From Streptomyces sp. CB01373 (lineage in GTDB: Bacteria > Actinomycetota > Actinomycetes > Streptomycetales > Streptomycetaceae), in NCBI RefSeq assembly GCF_002803075.1, contig NZ_NNBK01000006.1, positions 289,442-353,441 of the forward strand: 64,000 nt of DNA, written 5' to 3'. The notes under the pieces were generated by a model. It made no database searches and was not told the DNA's origin. It worked only from the letters and a program-made list of their open reading frames with translations. The position numbers were made by a program, and so were the translations under genes. Positions 47,982-58,179 of this stretch are shown here, piece by piece (positions within the stretch are counted from its first letter, which is position 1; each line of letters opens with the position of its first letter).

Positions 47982-49802
47982 GTGATGAGCCGCAGCCCGG
48001 ACACCTCGACCCGCACGCCCGGTGCGCACCGGGCGCACCGCGAGGCGCGTGATCGCGCTGCCGCGCACGCCGTGGCGCAGCGACCGCCCGCGCGTTACGA
48101 GCCCTACCTCGACGGCCTGTTCACCTACTGCCTGTCCGTGCTGTGCGACCACGAGGCGGCGACCGCCGCCCTCGGGGACGCGCTGGCGTTCGCCGAGCGG
48201 CGCGGGCAGCGCGGACCCGGAACCGCGGGCGAGCGCCGGGCCTGGCTGTACGCGCTGGCCCGCTGGGCGTGCCTGCGCAAGCTGGCCGAGGCCAGGCAGA
48301 AACGTCCGGGCACGCACGCCGCGGGCCGCACCGGCGGCGACCGGCACACGGCCGGGCGGACCGTGCCGCCGCCGGTGCCCGACGAGGTCCAGCGGGAGCG
48401 GCGCCGCGAACTCGCCCAGCTCGCCTGGCCGGAGGCCGCCGGCACCACCCCGGAGCAGCGCGAGGCGCTCGAACTCGCCGTACGCCACCACCTCGCCGCC
48501 CACGAGGTCGCCGCCGTCCTCGGCATGGGCCCCGCCGCCACGCGGGAACTGCTCGCCGCGGCCGCCTGCGAGGTGGAGCGCACCCGCGCGGCGCTCGCCG
48601 TCGTGGAGACCGGCACCTGCCCGAGCGTGTCCCGGCTCACCGGGGACAGCCGGCTCGTGCTCGGCACGGCACTGCGGGGCGAGCTCGTGCGGCACGTCGA
48701 CGACTGCCCGCGGTGCCGCCGCACCGCCGAGCGCGCCGTGTCCGGTCAGTGGCCCGGCGCCACCGTCACCCCCGCCGAGCTGCCCGTGCTGCCCGCACCC
48801 CGCGCGGCCCTGGTCAAGGCCCTGGCCCACCACCCGCGCGCGCGGAGCACCGCTCCCCGCTTCGACCGGCGCGGATTCCCGATGGACCCCAAGGACCACG
48901 CGGCCCGCAGGGACCGTCTCCGCGCGCGTGCCGTCACGACCACGGTGGTGGCGACGGTGGTGGCCGCGCCGGTGCTGGCCCTGTGGGCCGCCTACCGCGG
49001 CAGCCCGGCCGAGCATGGCCACGGGGGCTCCGCCGCGGGCACGCACGACGGGCACGGCCCCGGTGTCCTGGGCGGCGAGGGCGGCAAAGGCTACGAGAAC
49101 ACCGGCAACGCGGGAGCCGGGCCCGACACCCGCTTCCACACCAGCGGCCGGCCCGACGTCTCCGTGGAGGTCATCAGCGTCACGGGCACCGGCCACAGGG
49201 ACGGCCGTCTGACGGTGAGCGCGGACAACACCGGCGACACCACCCTGATCACCCTCACCGCCGCGGGGCCCGGCCCGGTCGACTGGTCCGCGTCCACCGG
49301 GGCGCACTGGCTCTACCTGAGCCGCTCCTCGGGCACCCTCCGGCCCGGCGAGTCGTTGACGATCAAGGTCCACGTCGACCATCTGCGCGAGCCCTCCGGC
49401 CGCTGGAGCGCACGGGTGGCGATCGCGCCCGCCGGTGCCGTCGTCTCCATCGACGGCTACGGCACCGCGCCCAGCCCCTCCGGACGCGGGGCCGGGCATC
49501 CGGCCGACCCGCCCACGTCCGGTCCGCGCCCCACGCCGACTCCTTCGGCGCCCTCCGAGCCCACACCCACCCCGACCGACCCGCCGGAGTCGCCCGATCC
49601 CACGCCCACGCCCGGCGAGTCGTCGCCGACGGACCCGGACACCCCGCCCCCGTCGACCGCGGGCGACGACCCGCCCAGCCCTTCCGAGGGCCGGCGGGGA
49701 GAGGGACGGCGTGAGGGCACGGCGTGCGACGGCGCGGGCCGGCACGGCAAGCGCGAACGCGGCTGCCCGGCCCCGGCCTCGGCGGGCGGCGGCCGCCGGT
49801 AA
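47982..49802 (+). CDS. Sigma-like, single-pass membrane protein with extracytoplasmic BACON-like domain
   Basis: This is a composite 606-aa protein. Residues 38-105 read like ECF sigma region 2 (YEPYLDGLFTYCLSVL, RRAWLYALARWACLRKL). Residues 155-200 read like sigma region 4 (TPEQREALELAVRHHLAAHEVAAVLGMGPAATRELLAAAA). Residues 225-255 hold a Cys pair in HVDDCPRCR like a zinc-binding anti-sigma finger. A transmembrane helix lies at about 317-338. Outside the membrane, residues 385-470 resemble a BACON/Ig-like domain (LTVSADNTGDTTLITLTAAG, WLYLSRSSGTLRPGESLTI), followed by a Pro/Thr-rich tail. The GTG at 47982 is predicted leaderless (TACGGT, 47969-47974). Sigma activity is not proven, as key DNA-contact residues look degenerate. 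Confidence 0.72.
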   Translation: MMSRSPDTSTRTPGAHRAHREARDRAAAHAVAQRPPARYEPYLDGLFTYCLSVLCDHEAATAALGDALAFAERRGQRGPGTAGERRAWLYALARWACLRKLAEARQKRPGTHAAGRTGGDRHTAGRTVPPPVPDEVQRERRRELAQLAWPEAAGTTPEQREALELAVRHHLAAHEVAAVLGMGPAATRELLAAAACEVERTRAALAVVETGTCPSVSRLTGDSRLVLGTALRGELVRHVDDCPRCRRTAERAVSGQWPGATVTPAELPVLPAPRAALVKALAHHPRARSTAPRFDRRGFPMDPKDHAARRDRLRARAVTTTVVATVVAAPVLALWAAYRGSPAEHGHGGSAAGTHDGHGPGVLGGEGGKGYENTGNAGAGPDTRFHTSGRPDVSVEVISVTGTGHRDGRLTVSADNTGDTTLITLTAAGPGPVDWSASTGAHWLYLSRSSGTLRPGESLTIKVHVDHLREPSGRWSARVAIAPAGAVVSIDGYGTAPSPSGRGAGHPADPPTSGPRPTPTPSAPSEPTPTPTDPPESPDPTPTPGESSPTDPDTPPPSTAGDDPPSPSEGRRGEGRREGTACDGAGRHGKRERGCPAPASAGGGRR

Positions 49803-50315
49803 GGGGCAGCCCAGGGCTGCCCCCGGCGATCGGATCCGACCGCCGACGGTGCCTTGCGGCGAGCCGCTGTGACGGCGGCCGAAGGCCCTGAGGCAGGCTT
49901 TCCGACGGCAGCCCGCCTTCCGGCGAGGTGGCCGCGGCCGACGGAACTCAGGCGTGCCGTCCGGCGAGGTGGCCGCGGCCGACGGACCTTGGGCGTGCCC
50001 TCCGACGGCAGCCGTCCTCCGGCGAGCCACCGCCGCGGTGGCCGACGGGCCGCCGGACGGGCCCTGAGGCACCGGCCGCCGTAGGGATGTTCAGGCACGG
50101 GCCTTTGAACGGGCACCCAGGCGCCGGTCTTCGGACGGGCACCCAGGCGCCGGTCTTCGGACGGGCACTGAGGCGCGGTCGTCGGACGGGCATGCAGGCG
50201 CCGGTCGTCGGACGGGCACTGAGGCGCTGGTCCTCGGACGGGCACTGAGGCGCTGGTCCTCGGACGGGCTCTCAGGCGTCGGCCCTCGGACGGAAACGCA
50301 TACGCGCCCTCGGAC
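49803..50315. other. 513-bp gene-free, repeat-rich interval
   Basis: No coding gene is supported here, although long shadow frames exist. It contains two ~41-bp degenerate direct repeats starting at 49920 and 49961 and the 26-bp tandem array below. It separates two convergent genes. Confidence 0.7.
50109..50290. repeat. 26-bp tandem repeat array (about 7 copies)
   Basis: Units begin at 50109, 50135, 50161, 50186 (after a 25-nt copy), 50212, 50238 and 50264, with a degraded eighth near 50290. The unit is ACGGGCAC(C/T)(C/G)AGGCGC(C/T)GGTC(T/C)TCGG with small changes. Copies are adjacent with no unique spacers, so this is a minisatellite and not a CRISPR. The period is not a multiple of 3, which argues against coding repeats. 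Confidence 0.88.
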
Positions 50316-51155
50316 TCACACGGCCGGGTCCGCCGGGTGCGGTGCCAGCAGCGGCAGGCCGGAGGCCAGACGCTCCTCGCACAGTTCGACCAGGCGGTCG
50401 TAGCCGGCCCCGCCCATCAGCTCGGTCAGCTCCGCCCGGTAGGAGACGTACACCGGCTCGCCCGCGCCGTGCGCCGACGTCGCCGAGGTGCACCACCAGT
50501 GCAGGTCGTGGCCGCCCGGACCCCAGCCCCTGCGGTCGTACTCGCCGATCGACACCTGCAGCACGCGGGTGTCGTCGGGCCGGTCGATCCACTCGAAGGT
50601 CCGCCGGATCGGCAGCTGCCAGCACACGTCCGGCTTCGTCTCCAGCGGCTCGCGGCCCTCTCTCAGAGCCAGGATGTGCAGCGAGCACCCCATGCCGCCC
50701 GAGAAGCCGGGCCGGTTCTGGAAGATGCACGAGCCCTGGAAGGGACGCGTCTGCCGGGAGCCCTCCTCGTCCTCGGACACCCAGCCGTTCTCCCTGCCCT
50801 CGGCATGGTTCTGCCAGATGTCCGGTGTGAGCCTCGCCACGTGCTCGGCGACCCGCTTCTCGTCGTCCTCGTCGGAGAAGTGGGCGCCCAGGCTGCAGCA
50901 CCCGTCGTCCGCACGGCCCGCCTGGATGCCCTGGCAGCCGCTTCCGAAGACGCAGGTCCAACGAGAGGTCAGCCAGGTCAGATCGCAGCGGAAGACCTGC
51001 TCGTCGTCCGCCGGGTCCGGGAACTCCACCCACGCGCGCGCGAAGTCGAGGCCCTTCTCGTCGGATTGCGCGCCCCGCTTCTTCGGCTTCACCGCTTCCG
51101 CCGGGTTCGCCGGGTTCGCCGATTTATCGGTCTTCGCCTTTTTCGTCTTTGGCAC
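50316..51155 (-). CDS. Conserved Cys-rich protein, possible metal-binding, unknown function
   Basis: The 279-aa protein starts with a Lys/Ala/Pro-rich segment ([27 protein letters not shown]) and then a compact domain with many cysteines: [55 protein letters not shown] and LCEERL. The arrangement suggests a metal or Fe-S site, as in YkgJ-like proteins, but I cannot name the family. The GTG at 51155 has TACCCT (plus 51162-51167) 6 nt upstream, so it is predicted leaderless. It diverges from the Ppx/GppA phosphatase. Confidence 0.7.
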   Translation of the reverse strand: MPKTKKAKTDKSANPANPAEAVKPKKRGAQSDEKGLDFARAWVEFPDPADDEQVFRCDLTWLTSRWTCVFGSGCQGIQAGRADDGCCSLGAHFSDEDDEKRVAEHVARLTPDIWQNHAEGRENGWVSEDEEGSRQTRPFQGSCIFQNRPGFSGGMGCSLHILALREGREPLETKPDVCWQLPIRRTFEWIDRPDDTRVLQVSIGEYDRRGWGPGGHDLHWWCTSATSAHGAGEPVYVSYRAELTELMGGAGYDRLVELCEERLASGLPLLAPHPADPAV

Positions 51156-51267
51156 CCGTCCAGGGTAAGTCGCCGGGCGTCCGGGCCGGGACCGTCCCGT
51201 GCGGCGCCTCACGCAGGAAGGACACCGGCGACGGATGGCATCCCAGATGGCAGTAGCGTTTCTGTCC

Positions 51268-52194
51268 ATGAGACTCGGTGTCCTCGACGTGGGCTCGAAC
51301 ACGGTGCACCTGCTGGTGGTCGACGCCCACCCCGGCGCACGCCCGCTGCCCGCGCACTCGCACAAGGCCGAACTGCGCCTCGCCCAGCTGCTCGACGCGA
51401 GCGGCGCGATCGGCTCCGACGGCGTCGACAGCCTCGTCGCCGTGGTCCGCGAAGCGCTCCAGGCCGCCGAGGACAAGGGCGTCGAGGACCTGCTGCCGTT
51501 CGCCACCTCCGCCGTGCGCGACGCGGGCAACGCCGACGACGTCCTCGCCCGAGTGCAGGAGGAGACCGGGGTCAGGCTCCAGGTGCTCAGCGGCGCGGAG
51601 GAGGCCCGCCTCACCTTCCTCGCCGCCCGCCGCTGGTTCGGCTGGTCGGCCGGGAAACTGCTGGTCCTGGACATCGGCGGCGGCTCACTGGAGATCGCGT
51701 ACGGCATCGACGAGGAGCCCGACGCGGCCGTGTCGCTGCCGCTCGGCGCGGGCCGGCTCACCGCCGGCTGGCTGCCCGGCGACCCGCCCACCACGGAGGA
51801 CGTCAGGGCGCTGCGCCGCCATGTGCGTACCGAGATCGCGCGGACGGTCGGCGAGTTCAGCCGCTTCGGCGCCCCCGACCACGTCGTCGCCACCTCGAAG
51901 ACCTTCAAGCAGCTCGCCAGGCTGGCCGGCGCCCCCCGCTCGGCCGAGGGCCTCTACGTGCAGCGGGAGCTGAAGCGGGAGTCCCTGGAGGCGTGGGTGC
52001 CGCGGCTGTCCGGCATGACGGCCGGCGAGCGCTGTGAACTCCCCGGTGTCTCCGACGGCCGCGCCGGACAGCTTCTGGCGGGCGCCCTGGTCGCCGAGGG
52101 CGCGATGGACCTCTTCGGTGTGGAACGGCTGGAGATATGCCCGTGGGCCCTCAGGGAGGGCGTGATACTCCGGCGTCTCGACCACATGGGCTGA
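51268..52194 (+). CDS. Ppx/GppA family exopolyphosphatase / pppGpp phosphohydrolase
   Basis: The 308-aa protein has the ASKHA-fold motifs [46 protein letters not shown] and [14 protein letters not shown], plus [15 protein letters not shown]. It lacks the C-terminal HD-like domain of E. coli Ppx, so it is the short form found in actinobacteria. It removes terminal phosphates from polyphosphate or pppGpp; which one applies is not readable. The ATG at 51268 has TAGCGT (51254-51259) 8 nt upstream. Confidence 0.9.
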   Translation: MRLGVLDVGSNTVHLLVVDAHPGARPLPAHSHKAELRLAQLLDASGAIGSDGVDSLVAVVREALQAAEDKGVEDLLPFATSAVRDAGNADDVLARVQEETGVRLQVLSGAEEARLTFLAARRWFGWSAGKLLVLDIGGGSLEIAYGIDEEPDAAVSLPLGAGRLTAGWLPGDPPTTEDVRALRRHVRTEIARTVGEFSRFGAPDHVVATSKTFKQLARLAGAPRSAEGLYVQRELKRESLEAWVPRLSGMTAGERCELPGVSDGRAGQLLAGALVAEGAMDLFGVERLEICPWALREGVILRRLDHMG

Positions 52195-52276
52195 CGAGAG
52201 CCACGACGGATGACGAAGGCCACAACGGCGGCCGACGGCCCCGCCCCCGTCCGTCGCACCCCGTAACCTGTCCCTC

Positions 52277-53104
52277 GTGGTGGAACCCGAACCCGTACGC
52301 ATTCCGGATGCGAAGGTCGCTCTTTCGACGGCCTCCGTCTACCCGGAGTCGACGGCGACGGCCTTCGAGATCGCCGCACGCCTCGGATACGACGGCGTCG
52401 AGGTCATGGTGTGGACCGACCCGGTCAGCCAGGACATCGAGGCGCTGCGCAGACTCAGCGACTACCACCGGATACCGATCCTCGCCGTGCACGCCCCCTG
52501 TCTGCTGATCACCCAGCGGGTGTGGTCGACCGACCCCTGGACCAAGCTCCAGCGCGCCAGAGCGGCCGCGGAGAAGCTCGGCGCGAGCACGGTCGTGGTC
52601 CACCCGCCCTTCCGCTGGCAGCGCCAGTACGCCCGTGACTTCGTCGCAGGGGTCTGGCGGATGGCGAGCGAGACGGATGTGCGCTTCGCGGTGGAGAACA
52701 TGTACCCCTGGCGCTACCGCGACCGCGAGATGCTCGCGTACGCCCCCGGCTGGGACGTCACCAAGGACGACTACCGCCACTTCACGATCGACCTCAGCCA
52801 TGCGTCGACGGCCCGCACCGACACGCTCCAGATGGTCGACCGCATGGGCGACCGGCTCGGCCATGTGCACCTCGCCGACGGCAGGGGGTCGGCGAAGGAC
52901 GAGCACCTGGTGCCGGGCCGTGGCTCCCAGCCCTGTGCCGAACTGCTGGAACGTCTCGCCTTCGGCGGTTTCGACGGCCATGTCGTCATCGAGGTCAACA
53001 CCCGCCGGGCCATGTCCAGCGCCGAGCGCGAGGCCGACCTCGCCGAGGCCCTGGCCTTCACCCGGCTGCACCTGGCCTCCGCGGTGAAGGTGCCCCGGCG
53101 ATGA
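52277..53104 (+). CDS. Sugar phosphate isomerase/epimerase (AP endonuclease family 2 TIM barrel)
   Basis: The 275-aa TIM barrel resembles the IolE/xylose-isomerase-like family: [92 protein letters not shown] and [11 protein letters not shown]. The ordered Glu/Asp/His ligands are those of the metal site. The substrate is unknown. The GTG at 52277 has TAACCT (52264-52269) 7 nt upstream, so it is predicted leaderless. The stop overlaps the next start as ATGA, coupling it to a TetR regulator. Confidence 0.85.
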   Translation: MVEPEPVRIPDAKVALSTASVYPESTATAFEIAARLGYDGVEVMVWTDPVSQDIEALRRLSDYHRIPILAVHAPCLLITQRVWSTDPWTKLQRARAAAEKLGASTVVVHPPFRWQRQYARDFVAGVWRMASETDVRFAVENMYPWRYRDREMLAYAPGWDVTKDDYRHFTIDLSHASTARTDTLQMVDRMGDRLGHVHLADGRGSAKDEHLVPGRGSQPCAELLERLAFGGFDGHVVIEVNTRRAMSSAEREADLAEALAFTRLHLASAVKVPRR

Positions 53105-53706
53105 CCGGCGCCACCGCCCGCCGCCGTGGCCGCCCCCGCCGCGAGGAGGCCGCCGACACCCGCGACCGCATCCTGACCGCGGCCCGCGAGGAGTTCTCCG
53201 AGCGCGGCTACGAGAAGACCTCGGTGCGGGGCATCGCCAAGACCGCCGGAGTCGACTCCGCCCTGGTCCACCACTACTTCGGCACCAAGGAGCAGGTGTT
53301 CGAAGCGGCGATCGAGGTCGTCCTCGCACCCGCGCTGAGCGCGCCGGAGGCGCTCGTGGACGGCCCGCTCGACGGTGTCGGAGAGCGCTTCGCCCGGTTC
53401 TTCTTCGGCATCTGGGAGAGACCGGCCACCCGCACGCCGCTGCTGGCGATCGTCCGCTCCGCACTGAGCAACGACACCGCGGCCGCCGTCTTCCGCCGTC
53501 TGATCGTCTCGCAGCTGCTGCGGCGCATCGCAGGCCGGTTCGACCTGCCCGACGCGGAGCTGCGCGCCGAGCTCGCGGCCGCGCAGCTGGTGGGGTGCGC
53601 GATCCTGCGGTACGTGATCAAGGCGGAGCCGCTGGCGTCGGCGGACGTGGAGCAGATCATCGCGCGGGTGGCACCGGTGGTGCAGCGGCATCTCACGGGG
53701 GAGTGA
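53101..53706 (+). CDS. TetR family transcriptional regulator
   Basis: The 201-aa protein has a standard TetR helix-turn-helix ([54 protein letters not shown]) and a C-terminal domain of the TetR_C_17-like group ([61 protein letters not shown]). The first 15 residues are Arg-rich. Its ATG overlaps the stop of the isomerase gene, so it is cotranscribed and may control that operon. The signal is unknown. Confidence 0.92.
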   Translation: MTGATARRRGRPRREEAADTRDRILTAAREEFSERGYEKTSVRGIAKTAGVDSALVHHYFGTKEQVFEAAIEVVLAPALSAPEALVDGPLDGVGERFARFFFGIWERPATRTPLLAIVRSALSNDTAAAVFRRLIVSQLLRRIAGRFDLPDAELRAELAAAQLVGCAILRYVIKAEPLASADVEQIIARVAPVVQRHLTGE

Positions 53707-53853
53707 GACCCGGCCGGCCGCCCCCGAGACACGCGTCCCGCATTTCGGACAGCCCGTCCCGATCCCTGGATGACCGGCGTAGGCTCGACTGAGCCAGAAC
53801 TCCGCCGGCGCCTTCCTGCTGTCCGGCGGAACTTCCCGAAGGAGCGAGCGACG

Positions 53854-55707
53854 ATGCCCGAGCTGAGGTCCCGCACAGTCACCCACGGCCGCAACATGGC
53901 GGGCGCCCGCGCCCTTATGCGCGCCTCCGGTGTACCCGGTGCGGACATCGGCCGGAAGCCGATCATCGCGATCGCCAACAGCTTCACGGAGTTCGTCCCA
54001 GGGCACACCCACCTCCAGCCGGTCGGCCGGATCGTCAGCGACGCGGTCCGGGAGGCGGGCGGCATCCCGCGCGAGTTCAACACCATCGCCGTCGACGACG
54101 GCATCGCGATGGGCCACGGCGGCATGCTGTACTCGCTGCCCTCGCGCGACCTGATCGCGGACAGCGTCGAGTACATGGTCGAGGCCCACTGCGCCGACGC
54201 CCTGATCTGCATCTCCAACTGCGACAAGATCACCCCGGGCATGCTCATGGCGGCCCTGCGCCTGAACATCCCCACGGTCTTCGTCTCCGGGGGCCCGATG
54301 GAGTCCGGACGGGCCACCCTGGTCGACGGCACCGTCCGCACGCTCGACCTGGTCGACGCCATCTCCGACGCCGTCAACGACAAGGTCTCCGACGAGGACA
54401 TCCTCCGCATCGAGGAGAACGCCTGTCCGACCTGCGGTTCCTGTTCCGGCATGTTCACCGCCAACTCGATGAACTGCCTGACCGAGGCGATCGGCCTGTC
54501 CCTGCCGGGCAACGGCTCGGTCCTCGCCACCCACACCGCCCGCCGCGCCCTGTACGAGAACGCGGCCCGCACGGTCATGGACATCACCCGCCGCCACTAC
54601 GACCAGGACGACGAGACGGTCCTGCCCCGCAACGTCGCCACCTTCGCGGCCTTCGAGAACGCGATGGCCCTGGACATCGCGATGGGCGGCTCCACCAACA
54701 CGATCCTGCACCTGCTGGCGGCGGCCCAGGAGGCCGGCGTCGACTTCGGTCTGGAGCAGATCGACGCCGTCTCCCGCCGGGTGCCGTGCCTGGCCAAGGT
54801 GGCACCGAACGTCGCCAAGGACCGCACGTACTACATGGAGGACGTGCACCGCGCCGGCGGCATCCCCGCGCTGCTCGGCGAGCTGCACCGCGCGGGCCTG
54901 CTGAACGAGGACGTGCACGCGGTGCACAGCCCCTCCCTGGCCGACTGGCTCAAGACCTGGGACGTGCGCGGCGGCTCCCCGTCCCCCGAGGCGGTCGAGC
55001 TGTGGCACGCGGCCCCCGGCTGCGTGCGCTCGGCGGAGGCCTTCTCCCAGTCCGAGCGCTGGGAGGCCCTGGACACCGACGCCGCCGAGGGCTGCATCCG
55101 GTCCGCCGAGCACGCGTACTCCAAGGACGGCGGCCTCGCGGTGCTGAAGGGCAACCTGGCCGTGGACGGCTGCGTGGTGAAGACCGCGGGCGTCGACGAG
55201 TCGATCTGGACCTTCGAGGGCCCGGCGGTCGTCTGCGAGTCGCAGGAGGAGGCCGTCCAGAAGATCCTCACCCAGCAGATCAAGGAGGGCGACGTCGTCG
55301 TCATCCGCTACGAGGGCCCCAAGGGCGGCCCCGGCATGCAGGAGATGCTCTACCCGACCTCGTACCTGAAGGGCCGCGGCCTGGGCAAGAGCTGCGCGCT
55401 GATCACGGACGGCCGCTTCTCCGGCGGTACCTCGGGCCTGTCCATCGGCCACGCCTCGCCCGAGGCGGCCTCCGGCGGCACGATCGCGCTCGTCGAGGAC
55501 GGCGACCGCATCCGTATCGACATCCCCGGCCGCTCCATCGAACTGCTCGTCGACGACTCGGAGCTGTCCCGCCGTGCGAGGGCACTGAACGGCGCGTACG
55601 CCCCGAAGGGCCGCGACCGGAAGGTGTCGGCGGCGCTGCGGGCCTACGCCGCGATGGCCACCAGCGCCGACAAGGGCGCCGTGCGGGACGTGTCGAAGCT
55701 GGGCTGA
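53854..55707 (+). CDS. ilvD: Dihydroxy-acid dehydratase
   Basis: IlvD dehydrates the dihydroxy acids that precede valine, isoleucine and leucine, and its product also feeds pantothenate. The 617-aa protein has the cluster ligands Cys123 ([11 protein letters not shown]) and Cys197 in [17 protein letters not shown], plus [22 protein letters not shown] near the C-terminus. The length and motifs match the E. coli-type 4Fe-4S enzyme. The ATG at 53854 follows GAAGGAG. It is a single-gene unit ending in a bidirectional hairpin. Confidence 0.97.
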   Translation: MPELRSRTVTHGRNMAGARALMRASGVPGADIGRKPIIAIANSFTEFVPGHTHLQPVGRIVSDAVREAGGIPREFNTIAVDDGIAMGHGGMLYSLPSRDLIADSVEYMVEAHCADALICISNCDKITPGMLMAALRLNIPTVFVSGGPMESGRATLVDGTVRTLDLVDAISDAVNDKVSDEDILRIEENACPTCGSCSGMFTANSMNCLTEAIGLSLPGNGSVLATHTARRALYENAARTVMDITRRHYDQDDETVLPRNVATFAAFENAMALDIAMGGSTNTILHLLAAAQEAGVDFGLEQIDAVSRRVPCLAKVAPNVAKDRTYYMEDVHRAGGIPALLGELHRAGLLNEDVHAVHSPSLADWLKTWDVRGGSPSPEAVELWHAAPGCVRSAEAFSQSERWEALDTDAAEGCIRSAEHAYSKDGGLAVLKGNLAVDGCVVKTAGVDESIWTFEGPAVVCESQEEAVQKILTQQIKEGDVVVIRYEGPKGGPGMQEMLYPTSYLKGRGLGKSCALITDGRFSGGTSGLSIGHASPEAASGGTIALVEDGDRIRIDIPGRSIELLVDDSELSRRARALNGAYAPKGRDRKVSAALRAYAAMATSADKGAVRDVSKLG

Positions 55708-55729
55708 CGCCACCGGCCACGAGGACCGC

Positions 55730-55755
55730 GGGGCCGCCTCCTCTGAGGCGGCCCC
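55730..55755. terminator. Bidirectional hairpin between ilvD and the kinase gene
   Basis: GGGGCCGCCTC, CTCT loop, GAGGCGGCCCC gives a perfect 11-bp stem followed by TTCTT, 22 nt after the ilvD stop and 9 nt before the convergent kinase gene ends. Confidence 0.85.
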
Positions 55756-55764
55756 TTCTTCAGG

Positions 55765-57996
55765 TCACCAGGACGACGGGTCGTGGCCGTCCACGGCGAA
55801 GACGGTGCCGTCGGGGGCGCCGGCGTAGACACGGCCCTCGACGATCACGGGTGTGGGCAGGTCCGCCGCGACCCGGTCCGAGCGCGTGCCGAGCCGCGGC
55901 CGGGTCTGGCCGACGAGCTGCCCGGTGCGGGCCCCGACCGCAAGCAGCCGCCCGTCCCCGGCGAGGACGTACACGTGACCGGCGTCGGCGATCGGCGCCG
56001 AACCCCAGCTCACGGCCGTCTCCAGCCGCCACCGCACCTTCCGCGCCGCCAGGTCGACCGCGTCCAGCGCGCCACCGGCGCCCAGCAGGTGCACCATGTC
56101 GCCGTGCACGCTCGCCTGCGCCGAGTCGAGGGGAACGGACAGCGCGACCCGGACCGACGTCCTGGTCCGCGGTGTGTAGCGGACCACGGCGTCGGTCCGC
56201 CCGAAGGCCGGCTCGGAGGAGAGCAGGACGAGGGAGCCGTCGCGGCTGCCGACGGGCGCCAGCGTTCCGGGCAGCCGGGCCTCCCAGCGCACATCGCCCG
56301 TCACCGGGTCCACGGCGACGACCCGGGTGGTCGCCCCGTCGGACGAGGTGCTCACCGCGTACGCCAGCGGATCCCCGGCGAACGCGAAGAAGTGCGGCAG
56401 GGGAAGACCGGGCACCGGCCGGTTCCACGTCGTCTCGCCCGACGCGGCGTCGACCGCCCGCACCCGCCCGTCGGTGCCGGTGAGCAGCACCATGCCGCCG
56501 GCGCACTGCACTCCGCTGTACGCGGGAACGTCCGACTGCCAGCGCGGCCTGCCCGAGCCGGGGTCCAGCGCCTCCAGTTGCCGGCCGTGGTCCGCCATAG
56601 GCTGCACCAGGCCGCCCGCGAGGACCGGCGGCACGCCGGTGAGCATCTTGGGCACGGAGTGCCGCCACAGCAGGTTTCCGTCCGCCGGATCGAGGGCGTA
56701 GACCAGTCCGGGCCGCGCGCAGATCAGCTTTCCGGCCCCGTACGAGCACTGGGGGACGCCCTCGCCGGCCACGGGCTCGGCCACCCACTCGGAGAACGCG
56801 GCCGAGGTGGCTCCGGGCAGCGTGCTCTCCGGCGCCGCGCTGTGCGGCAGCATTCCGACGTCGAGGAGCTGGGCCGTGGCGAGTCCGCCGCCGACGACCA
56901 GCCCGAGTGCCCCGGCGGCCACGGCGAGCCGCCGCGAGTGCGGGCGCCGCCCGGTCAGGATCCCCGTCAGCCGCCCGGATCCCCGCCCCGTACGGTCCCC
57001 CGGCCCCTCCCCGGCTCCCCGGGAACGCGACTCGTCCGGGGACACGTCACGGTCACCGGCCGCGTCCGCTCCGCCCGTTCCCGGGTCCGGCCCGCTCCCG
57101 CCCGTTCCGGAGTGCGTACCGGTCCCGGGCGTCCGCCGCTCCGGTATGAACGCCTGTGTGTCGTACGAGGCGGCCGCCGAGCGCAGTTCCCGCATCAGCT
57201 CGTCCGGGGTGGGCCGGTCCTCGGGCTCCTTGGCCAGACAGCGCAGCACGAGCGGCGCCAGGTCCTCCGGTACGTCGCTCAGATCGGGCTCGTCGTGCAC
57301 GACCTGGTAGGCGACGACGTACGGGCTGTCGGAGTCGAACGGCCCCCGCCCGGTCGAGGCATGCACCAGCACGGAGCCCAGCGCGAAGATGTCCGCCGCC
57401 GGCCCGACCTCCCGCGGCCGGCGGAACTGCTCGGGTGCCATGAACGGCGGAGTACCGATCAACTTGCCGGTCTCGGTGCGCAGTTCGCTGTCCTTCGGAC
57501 GGGAGATGCCGAAGTCGATGACCTTCGGGCCGTCCTCGGCGAGCAGCACGTTGCTCGGCTTGAGATCGCGGTGGACGACACCCACCCGGTGGATGTCGCG
57601 CAGTGCCTCGGCGAGCCCCGCCATCAGCCGCCGCAACTGGGCGCCAGGCAGCGGCCCGTTCTCCTTCACCTCGTCCGAGAGCGTGGGCCCGGGAATGAAC
57701 AGGGTGGCCATCCAGGGCCGTTCGGCCTCCGGGTCGGCGTCGACGACGGGCGCGGTGAAGGCGCCGCTGACTCTTCGGGCCGCCGCCACCTCCTGCCGGA
57801 ACCGTCCTCTGAACTCGGGGTCCCAGGCGTACTGGGCGTGGACGACCTTCACCGCGAGCCTCAGCCCGGAAGTGCTGCGGGCCAGATGCACGACGCCCAT
57901 GCCGCCGGAGCCCAGGCGCGACTCGAGGCGGTAGTGACCGGCGTACTCCGGAAGTTCCGCTTCCGCGCCCGGGCCGGTGTGGTGCTGTGGCGTCAT
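55765..57996 (-). CDS. Ser/Thr protein kinase with transmembrane helix and extracytoplasmic PQQ beta-propeller
   Basis: The 743-aa eukaryote-type kinase has the glycine loop LGSGGMGVVHLA, catalytic Lys50, HRDLKPSN (142-149) and DFG (161-163), and APEQ in the activation segment. A ~70-residue Gly/Ser/Arg linker precedes one transmembrane helix (LAVAAGALGLVVGGGLATAQLL). The outside portion is a seven-bladed PQQ-type propeller (GLVYALDPADGNLLWR, GTDGRVRAVDAASGETTWNRP, DGTVFAVDGHDPSSW), similar to AfsK of S. coelicolor. The kinase domain looks active. The ligand is unknown. Confidence 0.93.
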   Translation of the reverse strand: MTPQHHTGPGAEAELPEYAGHYRLESRLGSGGMGVVHLARSTSGLRLAVKVVHAQYAWDPEFRGRFRQEVAAARRVSGAFTAPVVDADPEAERPWMATLFIPGPTLSDEVKENGPLPGAQLRRLMAGLAEALRDIHRVGVVHRDLKPSNVLLAEDGPKVIDFGISRPKDSELRTETGKLIGTPPFMAPEQFRRPREVGPAADIFALGSVLVHASTGRGPFDSDSPYVVAYQVVHDEPDLSDVPEDLAPLVLRCLAKEPEDRPTPDELMRELRSAAASYDTQAFIPERRTPGTGTHSGTGGSGPDPGTGGADAAGDRDVSPDESRSRGAGEGPGDRTGRGSGRLTGILTGRRPHSRRLAVAAGALGLVVGGGLATAQLLDVGMLPHSAAPESTLPGATSAAFSEWVAEPVAGEGVPQCSYGAGKLICARPGLVYALDPADGNLLWRHSVPKMLTGVPPVLAGGLVQPMADHGRQLEALDPGSGRPRWQSDVPAYSGVQCAGGMVLLTGTDGRVRAVDAASGETTWNRPVPGLPLPHFFAFAGDPLAYAVSTSSDGATTRVVAVDPVTGDVRWEARLPGTLAPVGSRDGSLVLLSSEPAFGRTDAVVRYTPRTRTSVRVALSVPLDSAQASVHGDMVHLLGAGGALDAVDLAARKVRWRLETAVSWGSAPIADAGHVYVLAGDGRLLAVGARTGQLVGQTRPRLGTRSDRVAADLPTPVIVEGRVYAGAPDGTVFAVDGHDPSSW

Positions 57997-58179
57997 GGAC
58001 CACCCCCCGTGCTGTTTCGTTCGCGCGTGCGACGCACGGAGCCTAGTCGATGACCCGAACCGGACCGAGGCGGCTTGCGGGTCTTCCCGTGCGTTTCACG
58101 TGCATGTGTTTCGCAACGCGTCAACGGGGAATCAACCGGGGCCCATGGCGGTCATGGGGTGCAACGGGGGAGGTTTCGC

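Noticed and set aside
49457..50245. Minus-strand open frame covering the repeat tract
   Set aside because: Its protein is Pro/Arg-rich with no known motif. Its open frame follows from the repeat composition, and the 26-bp period does not fit codons.
50109..50290. CRISPR array
   Set aside because: Units are directly adjacent with no unique spacers, the unit is not palindromic, and no cas gene is nearby.
51954..52379. Minus-strand frame across the ppx-isomerase gap
   Set aside because: It is antisense to both genes, lacks a ribosome site and has a composition typical of shadow frames.
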